Assembly: GCA_007258455.2 (NCBI GenBank)
Contig: VDFB02000001.1
Location: forward strand, 16,436,322-16,500,321
Direction: 5' to 3'
Length of the DNA stretch: 64,000 bases
Source of the DNA: Sequoia sempervirens
Taxonomy: Eukaryota; Streptophyta; Pinopsida; Cupressales; Cupressaceae
The position numbers were made by a program, and so were the translations under genes. Below the pieces are notes generated by a model. It searched no databases. It was given only the letters and a program-made list of their open reading frames with translations, and was not told the origin of the DNA. Shown piece by piece: positions 22,088 to 33,187 of this stretch (the stretch's first letter is position 1; each line of letters starts with the position of its first letter).

Positions 22088-23197
22088 TATATACACCTAA
22101 AAATGGTCACATTATAATAAGTCTGGTAATTAATTAAATACAAGTTATTTAGTTAAATCTCTAATTCAATCTACATATAAATAAATTTAATTATTTATTT
22201 ATATTGTTCATTTTCAAATTCTTCTTGCTTAATTATATAAGTTTAATTACTTATTTAATTTAATCACTTTTCTAATTCTTCTTAATTAAATTAAATAAGT
22301 TTTACAATTTATTTAATTTAATTATCACATTACTTTATTTTGATTAAAGTAAATATTCTTTTTTTTTTCCAAAATCATGAAATCATCTTTAAATCTTCTA
22401 AAATATCACATTGCTTTATTTTAAATAAATTAAATATTCTTCCTTTTTCCAAAATCATAAAATTATCCTTAAATATTCTAAATATTCCTCTTTTTCCAAA
22501 ATCATGAAATCATCTTTAAAATCTTATAAAAAGCCATCTCACACATAATTAAATATTTTTCAATATTTAATTAGAAACTTCCAAAACCACATGTCACATG
22601 AAATTAAATAATTTGATTATTTAATTAATGAATTATCTTCAACTACAAAACCAACTCATAACTAAACTTGACAAATGGCAAGTTGCGTTCATTTTTTAGT
22701 GAAAGGTTTTGTGGGAAGGAAACATCTTCCTTCTTTTTCTCTAGCTTCCATCTTTCTCTCCAACTTCTCCATCTCTTACCGTTCATCTTACTAGACTGAA
22801 TCTCAACCATTGATCTTTTCCAACTAAGCTTTTGTCTTCAAAAACCCTATAAATATAACCTTTCACAGGCCTTTTGGATTGAATTCTTCAGACATCCTTA
22901 TGCTCTCAAAATCATTCTTCTATCTTCCATCCATCTCCATCTATCATCTTCATCGTGTCGTTATGCTGCAAAATTGAGCAACCAACATTCCTCCAACAAA
23001 TCAACCTTCAAAATATTGCATTCTTGTGTAGGTGGAGAAGAGCCATGGAGGTCAATCAAATCTAAGTTTGAAAATTGGTTTGCATATCTTTTGTTTATTT
23101 TTATTTTCATTCTAGTTTGTACTTCATGGTTCTTGATAGGATTTAATTAGTTTATTGTTTTCAACACATTAAACCTGTTGATTTTTCCCTATCTACA
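22088..23197 (+). repeat. Tat-2 5' LTR
   Basis: 1110 bp. Begins TATATACACC (partner TGTATACACC) and ends CTATCTACA. TATAAATA at 22848-22855. Only a handful of differences from the 3' copy are seen by eye, so Tat-2 looks younger than Tat-1, consistent with being nested in it. Confidence 0.93.
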
Positions 23198-23202
23198 TTT
23201 TT

Positions 23203-23219
23203 GGTGCCCATTGTGGGGC
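23203..23219 (+). promoter_or_regulatory. Tat-2 primer-binding site
   Basis: TGGTGCCCATTGTGGGG, one base different from the Tat-1 site and at the same distance from the LTR. Shared primer use fits mobilisation by the same family. Confidence 0.7.
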
Positions 23220-23287
23220 CTTGCCTCATTTTTAACATTTATCTACAGGTTTTCTGACAAGATTTTGCATTCTAGAACTTGGATTTT

Positions 23288-23777
23288 TGGCAAAATTTTC
23301 TGTTTTAGTGCATACAAAGATTTTTGTAGTGCATATGAAGGTTTTTGTAGCACATCCAGGGATTTTAATGATGCTTTTGTAGGTCTTTTGATGCATTCAG
23401 CGTTGTTTTAGTGCATTTAGGGAACAAAACGACACTTATAAGGAACAAAATGGCGCATATACTTAGTCCATTTCATTAAAAAATTTGTAAAAATAAAATA
23501 AAAAATATTTTAGCACATTTAAGGTTTTCTTTAGCACATATAGGGACTGTTTTAGCTCATATGGCACTATTTTAACACTTTCAACACTTCTTTTAGTGCA
23601 TACGATGATTATTTTAGTGTATATGGCACTATTTTAACACTTTCGACACTTCTTTTAGCGCATACGATGATTCTTTTAGTGCATATGGCACTGTTTTAAC
23701 ACTTTTGGCACTTCTTTTAGTTTATTTGATGATTATTTTAGTGCATATGCCTCTGTTTTAGCTTTTTTATAATCAAT
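23288..23777 (+). repeat. 21-bp phased array 3 with 62-bp higher-order repeat, Tat-2 leader
   Basis: The first block (23288-23410) has about six units of 21 bp. The second block (about 23508-23777) contains four copies of a 62-bp compound unit (21+20+21), marked by the conserved A of TTTTAG at 23533, 23595, 23657 and 23719. Consensus half TTTTAGTGCAT is the same as in Tat-1. A looser relic (CTTCAGTGCATATGAC) occurs near 23923. Confidence 0.9.
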
Positions 23778-23799
23778 CTTAAAATGGCCATATCTTGGT

Positions 23800-24980
23800 C
23801 ATTTTTTGGTCATTTTCAGAGCTTTCTTTTTTTAAATGTGGTAGAATTTCATAAGCTATAAAATGGTGTAGGTTTTTATCAACTTTGATAGAGTTAAAGT
23901 TCTCAAATTTTCATCTATTCTTCAGTGCATATGACTTTTGTTCTAGCACATTTGTAATTTGTTTCTTTTTTTCTTGGTGACTTGTTGGTGAATCATACAA
24001 AGCTAGAAAAGCATTGGGAGCAATCACAATAACAATTTGGAAAGAAAAAATAACCAGGTGCACTCATTTCATCCTTCATCTCATTAGTCTTGTTTGTCAC
24101 ATATTTCAATTTGGTGCATAAAATCAAATCTTGTTTGATCAGATCATTGAAATTGGCTTAAAATGAATTTTTTCTTCAATCACACTTCAAAAATTGGGCC
24201 TAAAATTAATCATTACAGTCTTCCATCACATCTTGATATGGCCCGGTTTAAAGGAATAAGTGCTTGAACCATTTTATAAACATTTCAATTTTCTAAATGG
24301 TTAATTAACAACTGAGTGTGAATCAAGTGTGTGTGTGATCACAAACACCTCACTTGGTTTGCTTTTGTAAAACCCTTCATAGGAGGCCTGCTAGGGGATT
24401 TCATCACCCCTGGGGATGACCTCAATCGAAGTGTGAATTGAAAGATTCACTTGTTTGGGAGTTAAAATCTTGTCACTCTTGGCTAAGCCCCAAAGAGCTT
24501 TATACCTTTGGGAATTGAAGGTGAGGGGTGGGTTACCCCTTTCTCCTGACTGTGTGGCAATATTTTTCTTTCAAACCATCCTTAGTCAACTTTTTGCAGA
24601 CTAGCTTGAGACCTAATTGGCCATATCCCACTTGACTAGTCATAGGGTTTGTTGATGTGTCTTCCATGTGTGCTTGTTTAATAATCATCATTACATTCTT
24701 CAAATTTTAAAAATTCAAACTTTCTTATGTGTCTTGTGTGAGTGATTTATGTGTGTAAATGTGTGATCATTCATTTAAACATTTCCAAATCAAGCTAAAC
24801 ACCAAACACATAAAGACAAGTCACTCTACACCTTCATATCCAATCACTTTCATCCTAATCACCCTTCTTAGCCACATCCTATCCATTTCATCCTAATCAA
24901 TCAAGTCATCCAATCTTGTCATTCCACATCATATCCTAATCATCATCATTTCTTTCATCCAATCAACATCATTTTACACC
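23800..24980 (+). other. Tat-2 leader, non-coding
   Basis: About 1.2 kb with no coding signal. Contains GGGGTGAGGGGTGGG near 24530 and short T/G-rich stretches. Equivalent in position to 19199-20990 of Tat-1. Confidence 0.45.
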
Positions 24981-26112
24981 ATGAAAACATTGGAAGACAT
25001 AGCACAAGAGTTTGTTCACATGCTTCACTTGGCTAAAAAATGTCAAGCACCTTTGCCCCAACAACTCATTCACAGATTCCATGACATGATCCAAGAACTT
25101 CAAACCATCCAATCACCTCAAATGAAACATCTCATAGCACAAGCTTAATATCTCATAGCCACTGGTCAAACCCAGCAAGCACATCATCCTCAATTAATTC
25201 AACACCAATCAGTTCCACCCCATTCCTATGTGGCATCTCTCTCCATTCCATATCATTCTAATCCATGCACCTATCAAAAAAATTCCACATCACCTTATCC
25301 CACCTCTTTCCATGACAATCTTGCATCAACCCGTCAATTCATCCCACAACAAGCACATGTGAGCCAAAGTCCACCTTGGCAACAAAGTCAAGAGCCTTTC
25401 AATTCTCATGTTCCATTTGACAAGGGGAACACCAATCTAGTTCATTCACCCTTACCACCATCCAATCAACATCCACTTCCCTTGATGAGACATATGCCTC
25501 TAAAGCACACATAGAAGATCAAACAAATACCTTGGATCTAAGTGAACACAATTCTAATCAAGATCCTAATGATCCCTCATCACCCACCAAAACATGAACC
25601 ACCAAAACATGAACCACCAAAGTAAAGGTCTAGACCTTCTTGAACAAGATATTTTGGAGCCCATCCATGTCAAAGTCCCACCAAACTCTTATGGCCTTGG
25701 ACCTACACCCCAAGGACAACAACCTAAAGATGTTGGTACTTCCTCCATCCATCCTAAGTCCACCTCCTTCCATCATAAAGCCTATCATATCGCTAAAGCA
25801 TATATTTCCATCCCTCCTCCATCATCCTACAAATGTCAAAAGCATGTGACCATACACCTTCCACCATCCACTTTTCCACCATTACTTCCAACTCCTAATG
25901 TCCCTCCATCCACTTTACCACCATTACTCCCAACACCTAATATCCCCATCATCCAATCATCTTATCTATTTATCGATAAATCCTCTAAACATCTTAATCA
26001 TGACCAATCAATGCACACATTTTCTAAACATGAAGCTTCCACTCATTCCACCATACCCATGGGATTCAAAAGAAAAAAATTGAATGCCTCTACACATAAA
26101 GTCAAATTCTAA
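24981..26112 (+). pseudogene. Tat-2 Pro/His-rich ORF of unknown function
   Basis: The reading from ATG at 24981 gives an alpha-helical start, then a TAA near 25147, then open 25230-25514 and 25594-26112 in a related composition. It is very rich in Pro, His, Gln, Ser and Thr with almost no Gly. An internal duplication near 25860-25935 (P-P-S-T-x-P-P-L-L-P-T-P-N twice) is present at DNA level. There is no CCHC motif and no gag capsid signature. It occupies the gag position, so it may be a diverged gag substitute, but that is inference. Confidence 0.5.
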
Positions 26113-28719
26113 AAGTCCTAATGCCTTAGCATACAATTGCAAAATATCAAAGCCAAGTACATCTAAAAAGCTATATAAGCCCATACCTCCAAAAGAAAAG
26201 TCTAAAAACAAAATGGTCTAGGTACCTAAGCAAAAAGAAATCAATTTAAATGAGGCATCCACGTCACAAAAATCCCAACTATCCACTTCCACCTCATATT
26301 CCCACTCTATTCAAAAATCTCAAATTCCTAAAACCCACAAGCAAAATAAAAGTCATAAAAATACTAAGTCTATGTGGGTACCTAAAGCACTTCGTCCACC
26401 ATCTCCTAAGCAAACATCTTCATTACTTCCTACACTACATATGCATCAAAAGCTTCAACATTTGTCACAATGTGTGCAACCATTGGTCATGATTCCCTTC
26501 CATTTCACAACAATTCCACATACCTCCATCTCGCCACCCTTCACCCATTATCCTACATATCTCCCCCAACATATTCCTATGGTCCATGCTTTTGGCTAAG
26601 CCTCCCCATTCATCTTTGGCATAAGTCCCATATAATCCCTATCATCTTCCCTACATAATCTGTATCATAATGCACTATTTTTCTCCATAATCCACATCAT
26701 AATCCATCATCTACCTACTCCATCTCCCTTTCATGTCATCCCTTACCGACATCTATGAGCATAATGACATTTGACATGGTCCATGCAATGACATCCATCC
26801 CTAGTGGGACTACCAACTTTCATGCAACTAAACACTTGAATCCCTCCTATCCATATTCCCCTTCTCCCATCCAAAAAAGTCAAATATTCAAAAAAATAAA
26901 AACAAAAAAAAAGTAAGGAAAAATCCTTTCGTCCAACAATGAAAACTTGGTAAATAGGCACCCTATATAAGTACGATGATGAAAACCTAGCAAATAGGCA
27001 TCATGTGTAGGTTGATCTTCTATGTCACTTACACTTGGGGGCACAATGTCTTATCTATCCAACCTATCATTCATGTCATATCATTTCCATCCTACCTACC
27101 ATCTTTAGCCATCATACATAACTATCATATTGAGTCCATTCATCCGCCCTTCTCCTTTTGATCTTGATGAAGATATAGGGGGAAAAGGTTCAAATAGGTT
27201 TTGGGTATGTCTTGACATACCTCATCCTATCTAAACCAATCATATCATTATCCTATTGTCATACATTTTGTCCAAAAAAATCCTAAGTATTGTATCTACA
27301 ATGGGGCATGTTATTCCTATGTGACATAGTCTTTGACGATCACATCCTTGCTCTCCTATGATGCATACATCCATTCCATTCACTATGACTTATTATTTCC
27401 ATCCATCCATATATCATGAGACTTTTATCCCTTATCCCATCACCCCCCCTTTCATCCATCAATCCCATCTATCTCCTTGCACCTAGACTTGGTTTGCCCC
27501 TTGTCATTGGTCTCTAGCACAAAGGCTACTCAAATTTTCATCCTTTAACACATCAAAACATTTCAAAAATCCAAAAAAAATCAAAATATTTCAAAAAACC
27601 CAAAATAAAAATCAAAAAATTTCAAAAATACAAAAAAATCAAAACATTTCAAAAATCCCCAAAAAAAAAAAAAACATCTCAAACAAATCCAAAAAAATCA
27701 AAATATCCCCAAAAATACAAAAAAAATAAAAATAGCCAACAAAAATCTAAGCAATAAAATCAATCCATCTAATTACTTCTTCCAATTTCATCGATTCAAT
27801 CCCTCACCTCAATCCAATCATCCAACCATTCCACCAAATCAATCATCTTCCTCAAAACCATTACATCCAATCAACTCAATCGAATCAGTCCAAGCAATAA
27901 TCCAAATGCAAGTCAATCCTTAATCCATACCAATAAAGTAGATCAATCTTGTCAAATTATCCAATCACATCCTTTGGTCTTGATCCTACTCTTGTTGTAA
28001 ATCCAATCAATCAATCAATTATCATCATCCTTGTGTTGATCTAGGGATATATCGTTCCCCGCAATGACAACACTACCATCATCATTAATCAATCAATCAA
28101 TCAATGGTTTATAGCTTGGCAGGGGCAATACCTTGTTTGTTTTTGAATCATTTGTGCATGCTTGCTTGCTTGCTTGTGTGTGTTATCATTTTATCTTGCA
28201 TTTGTATCAAATCTGTATCATTCCAGCTAATATTCATATCTTGTGTATGTTGGAGTAGCTTTTTGCATTATCCTTTGCATCTAAGGTCACATCATACCTT
28301 TTTTGCATTAGGACTTTAATGCTCTAAGTTTACTTCCTCATATGTCTAGACAAGGTTGTATTACGCTAGGGAACAAGACACACCATCACCTTGGTCCTTA
28401 TATCTTGGTGCATAACGTCTAGTGCTATATCAAACATCATGGTTGCTCACCTTCATTGTAGCATCGCACATACTTTCATCTCCTTCATCCACTTTCTATC
28501 TTCCATCATTCGTCTTATCCCTCCCTTTATCATTTCATTTCGAGAGCCTACCCATGTTTGTCCAACCCATGTATCCTCTTGAGGGGGCATCATCATTCCA
28601 TCATCATCATATTTTGATATCATCACCCATTTTCCTCTATCCATACCTTAACTTCTTTGAAATGATGTTACTCGACACAAATCTCAACATCTCAAACATC
28701 ATCTCAAAGACGGGCAAAA
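26113..28719 (+). other. Tat-2 3' internal region, non-coding and low complexity
   Basis: C/A-rich decayed sequence with short open stretches only (26250-26599, 28104-28582). Notable parts are an A-rich tract of TTTCAAAAATCCAAAAAAATC-like repeats at 27540-27745, AATC/CAAT repeats at 28000-28105, and a GAAAACTTGGTAAATAGGC motif near 26940 that recurs with an AATAGGC variant near 26985. The latter also occurs 3' of integrase in Tat-1 (37270 and 37430). The polypurine tract is weak: AAAGACGGGCAAAA at 28706-28719. Confidence 0.5.
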
Positions 28720-29819
28720 TGTATACACCTAAAAATGGTCACATTATAATAAGTCTGGTAATTAATTAAATACAAGTTATTTAGTTAAATCTCTAATTCA
28801 ATCTACATATAAATAAATTTAATTATTTATTTATATTGTTCGTTTTCTAATTCTTCTACCTTAATTAAATAAGTTTAATTACTTATTTAATTTAATCACT
28901 TTTCTAATTCTTCTTAATTAAATTAAATAAGCTTTACAATTTATTTAATTTAATTATCACATTGCTTTATTTTGAATAAAGTAAATATTCTTTCTTTTTC
29001 CAAAATCATGAAATCATCTTTAAATCTTCTAAAATATCACATTGCTTTATTTTAAATAAACTAAATATTCTTCCTTTTTCCAAAATCATAAAATCATCCT
29101 TAAATCTTCTAAATATTCTTCTTTTTCCAAAATCATGAAATCATCTTTAAAATCTTCTAAAAAGCCATCTCACACATAATTAAATATTTTTCAATATTTA
29201 ATTAGAAACTTCCAAAACCACATGTCACATGAAATTAAATAATTTTATTATTTAATTAATGAATTATCTTCAACTACAAAACCAACTCATAACTAAAGTT
29301 GATAAATGGCAAGTTGCCTTCATTTTTTAGTGAAAGGTTTTGTGGGAAGGAAACATCTTCCTTCTTTTTCTCTAGCTTCCATCTTTCTCTCCAAGTTCTC
29401 CATCTCTTACCGTTCATCTTACCAGACTGAATCTCAACCGTTGACCTTTGCCAACTAAGCTTTTGTCTTCAAAAACTCTATAAATATAACCTTTCATAGG
29501 CCATTTGGATCAAATTCTTTAGACATCCTTGTGTTGTCAAAATAATTTTTCTATCTTTCATCCATCTCCATCTATCATCTTCTCATGCTACAGAATTGAG
29601 CAACCAACATTCCTCCAACAAATCAACCTTCAAAATCTTGCATTCTTGTGCAGGTGGAGAAGAGCCATGGAGGTCAATCAAATCTAAGTTTGAACATTGG
29701 TTTACATATCTTTTGTTTATTTTTATTTTCATTCTAGTTTGTACTTCATGGTCCTTGATAGGATTTAATTAGTTTATTGTTTTCAACACATTAAACTTGT
29801 TGATTTTTCCCTATCTACA
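28720..29819 (+). repeat. Tat-2 3' LTR
   Basis: 1100 bp. Starts TGTATACACC and ends CTATCTACA with intact TG...CA. TATAAATA at 29479-29486. Confidence 0.94.
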
Positions 29820-29824
29820 ATAAC

Positions 29825-30640
29825 AATGATAAACCAAAATTTTGGCAAAGAAATAAAAATGTTGGTAACAATGATGTTGTAGTTGATACACAAAATTAAA
29901 AACCAGTCTTTAACTTGATAGTTGTTGCCTCTAAAAACAATCCAACCACCAACCAAAACACCAATAAAAAAAAAATCCAAAAAATCATGAATCTAAACCA
30001 CCACCATATCGAACATCATCAAATTGAAGAAGATTCACACCTTTGGGATAGCCACTCAAATTAGCATTAACGAGGCTTCTTGCAACCAAGCTTATAAAAT
30101 TACCAGAGGCACAAGATTGGGAACCAAGAGTTAAACCGTCATGGTGGAATGATGCACATTATTGTGATTTTCACAGAAACAAGGGCCATAAAACAAATGA
30201 TTGTATGCAACTGAAACATTTGGTACAAGATTTGATTGATAGAAAAGAAATATTTGTAGAAGGACCTCAAATGAATAATGATCATGGAGCATTCAAGAAT
30301 CCTTTACCAAACTCTAAAAAAGGGGAATCATCTTCATCAAACACCAAATTGAAAATCATGAAAGTTATGTGTATGATTCTACCATTCTTTGTATTGAGGT
30401 AGTTGATGATCAAACCAATGGTAAGCAAGACCTTATTGCAGCTGATAATCCAATTAATGACATCACAATTGAGCATGAACAAGACATTTTTATGGATGAT
30501 AATAAAAAAAAATACATTGTTACAATTGAAAATCAACTCAATGGCATCAACATCAACATCAAATCAAATAAAATCAATGACATCATACCAATAAATCTAA
30601 TCACAAATTTTTCTGCAACTAATAATCAGATTAATGTCTA
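29825..30640 (+). pseudogene. Tat-1 gag, C-terminal part with zinc finger
   Basis: Continues gag after Tat-2. It includes a C-x2-H-x4-H-x4-C nucleocapsid motif (C-D-F-H-R-N-K-G-H-K-T-N-D-C) near 30165-30207, the form common in Tat-lineage gag, followed by L-K-H-L-V-Q-D-L-I-D-R-K-E. The frame is broken between 29890 and 30130. After 30400 the sequence is Asn/Ile-rich and poorly conserved. Confidence 0.75.
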
Positions 30641-31085
30641 AATCTATTGCTTCTGGATTTGATTGATGAAAAAAGAGTCCACACAATAAAATCCATATGG
30701 ATTGTGGAAATCTAATTACATTGACAGATTAATGTCATTAAAATCAGAAATAAAGAAGATTACCAACTAGTCAACATAACCACAAGAGGGCAGGCCAAAG
30801 TAATATTGAAAGGAGATGTGTCTAAAACACCTATTGCCTCTTCTATATTGAAAACATTTGTTGTCCCTTCACATCAATACAACATAGTTGACCAATTGTA
30901 GAAAATCCCATCTCAAATATCAATATTGGAACTTCTCAAAATCTCACCAGCTCTAAAAGAAATTTTGGAACAAACTCTAGTAGCCACCACAGTACCAAAT
31001 AATCTAGAATTTTGTCAATTTCAAGCTATGGTGGGACACTTGACCACACCTCATTCCTATCATTTCTGAAAAAGATGATGTATCA

Positions 31086-31500
31086 CTCACCCATCCACAT
31101 AATGTTGCCCTCCACATTGAGCTTTTAATTCACGAACACCAGGTCAAATGTGTTCTAATAGATGGTGGAGTTGGCCTAAATATCTACACTTTAAAACTTA
31201 TTTGTGCACTTGCATATTTAGAAAATGCAATTAATGCTAGAAGAAAGACCACTATAAACTCCTATGATGATGAAGAGAGATCCTCCCAAGGATTTATAGT
31301 GTTACCAATTCAAGTAGGACTAGTTGTAAAATATATAATCTACCAAGTGTTAGACAAGGAGTTGACATACGATATACTCTTGGGACGTCCTTGGATTCAT
31401 GACATGCAAGCAGTGTCATCAACGTATCATCAATTTTTCAAGTTCCCCTTCAATGGACAAGAGATTACATTTCAACTAATTCCAACAATCCTCAATATTG
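31086..31500 (+). pseudogene. Tat-1 aspartic protease
   Basis: Active-site region L-I-D-G-G-V-G-L-N-I-Y near 31160-31190. Tat elements often have D-G-G where other retropepsins have D-S/T-G. It is followed by the D-I-L-L-G-R-P-W-I-H strand near 31370-31400, a hallmark of plant Ty3 protease. The frame changes between the two halves. Confidence 0.8.
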
Positions 31501-33187
31501 CAACATGCTCAAAACAGTCCAAGATACTTTTGTGCTACATAACAGGGAATTTCACACTCCTAGTTCATCAAACAATGAAAGAAAACTAAATTCCTTGTCA
31601 AAGTGGGTTGAGAAAAAGGGTCAGTCAAAAGATAAGGGTATCAGTGATTCTACTCCATCAAGTAACAAAAGTCAGTTAAATTCTTTGTCAAATCGGCCTG
31701 AGAAAAAGGTTCAATCAAAAGACAAAGGCGTTGGTGATTCTACTCCATCAACTAATGAAAATAAATTAATTTTTTTGTCAAATTAGCCCGAGAAAAAGGT
31801 TCAGTCAAAAGACAAAGGCATAGGTGAATATTCAATTGAGCAGTCCTTGTGTCTTTCATAGTTGCTACCCTCACCAAAATCATATGGGCAGCCATCCACA
31901 TCAAGACAACCATCTTCACAACTAATCACACTCTTTGATGGTAAGTTTGTAAAAGCAGGCACTTTATTGGATGAATCGAAATACAAGGATGTTTTGAATT
32001 GGTTATACAAGGATGAAGAAGCATCGCAAGCATCAACCTCCAATGTGCTAACTAAACCATATGGTAAAGGGTTTACAATCCTAGAGAAGATGGGATATGA
32101 AGAAAAAGGTCCTGTCAGAAAAAGAAAAGAGGGTATCATAGAACCAATATAGCCTACCATAACCAATTCAAAGGAAAAAATAGGGCTAGGATATAGAGAA
32201 GAATCAAAAGAAGAAACCAAGCAGTAGATTGTTGAGTGAATCCTTCAATTGCAAGATAGTTCCAAAACAGATTCCAATGAATATGAATGGGAATCACTCT
32301 CTAAAGAATCTTGTCATGAAAAAGAAATTGATGTGATACAAAGGTATGCACCAACATGTATGGAGGGAAAAAGCTCAGGGTCTAGACCAATTGAAATTGG
32401 ATCACAACATATCAATGACTCTAGTGAAGACGATTAGACTTTGAGTGAGATAGATCACTCAGAGGAGAGTAACATCATAGACCTTGACATTTCTATCGAA
32501 CACTTTGATGATGTTGCCATCATGAGACTTACCCCTTTTGACTTAAACCAATCTAATGATTCTTTGTCATTGGTACACCACAAACTAATTTACTGGGACC
32601 AAACCGAGCTGCTTGATATACCTATCTTTCCAAATGATGACGCTATTGTGTACTTCCTTTGCTCTGATAATCCTAAAACAAGTTCCATCATTGAATCTAA
32701 TAACAAAGCTTCAGACAAGGGGAGTGCCAAATCTCCTAGATGCAAAACAATGAATATCAAAAATCAATCTAATGGTGAAAACCATTTAATGGCAGTATTA
32801 GATCAAGAAAAAGTAAAAATAAAGAGCACATCTAACGATGAAAACCTCTCTGAGGCACCGAAAGATGGGAGATTTGACACTCTTCCCAAGCACTATCATG
32901 AGAGATCTTCAGTGCTGGTTGAACCTACACAATCCATCAACATTGGTATAGCTAAAACAACGAAGATCCTACATATAGCAACATCCATGATAGAGGAAGA
33001 AAACCCAAGCTTTACTAAGTTCTTTGAAGAGAGACAAATGAAATTTTCTTGGTCCTATGCTAACATGCTAGGCGTGAATCTAGATTTTATCATGCATCAT
33101 TTATCCCTACCACCTCGAGTAAAGCTAGTGAAGAAAAAGTTGAGAAAAATGCATCCACACATTGTCCTTCTAGTGAAGCTGAATTGA
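31500..33187 (+). pseudogene. Tat-1 protease-RT linker with 30-aa repeats and G-patch-like motif
   Basis: Three tandem copies of a 90-bp/30-residue repeat at about 31570-31840, each with P-E-K-K-x-Q-S-K-D-K-G. Then at 32060-32200 a glycine pattern G-K-G-F-x-I-L-E-K-M-G-Y and a later G-L-G-Y resemble a G-patch, an RNA-binding module found in some retroviral and plant Ty3 polyproteins. The rest (32249-33187) is acidic Ser/Asp-rich, then leads into RT. In-frame stops at 31786, 32150, 32223 and 32435. Confidence 0.65.

Larger units (their letters stand above)
22088..29819 (+). mobile_element. Tat-2: LTR retrotransposon without pol, nested in Tat-1 gag
   Basis: LTRs at 22088-23197 (1110 bp) and 28720-29819 (1100 bp); target duplication ATAAC at 22083-22087 and 29820-29824. 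The internal 5.5 kb has a Tat-1-like primer-binding site, a 21-bp phased array, a Pro/His-rich ORF region and a non-coding 3' part, but no RT, RNase H or integrase block in any frame I can find. It shares the LTR start TGTATACACCTAAAA and the AACTTGG(T)AAATAGGC 3' motif with Tat-1. It therefore looks like a non-autonomous (LARD-type) relative mobilised by Tat-1-like enzymes. Confidence 0.9.

Noticed and set aside
26008..26211. Minus-strand frame opposite the Tat-2 ORF
   Set aside because: Shadow of the Pro/His-rich plus-strand reading.
31801..32220. 139-codon minus-strand frame
   Set aside because: Antisense shadow of the Tat-1 linker, which has repeats and a G-patch-like pattern on the plus strand.
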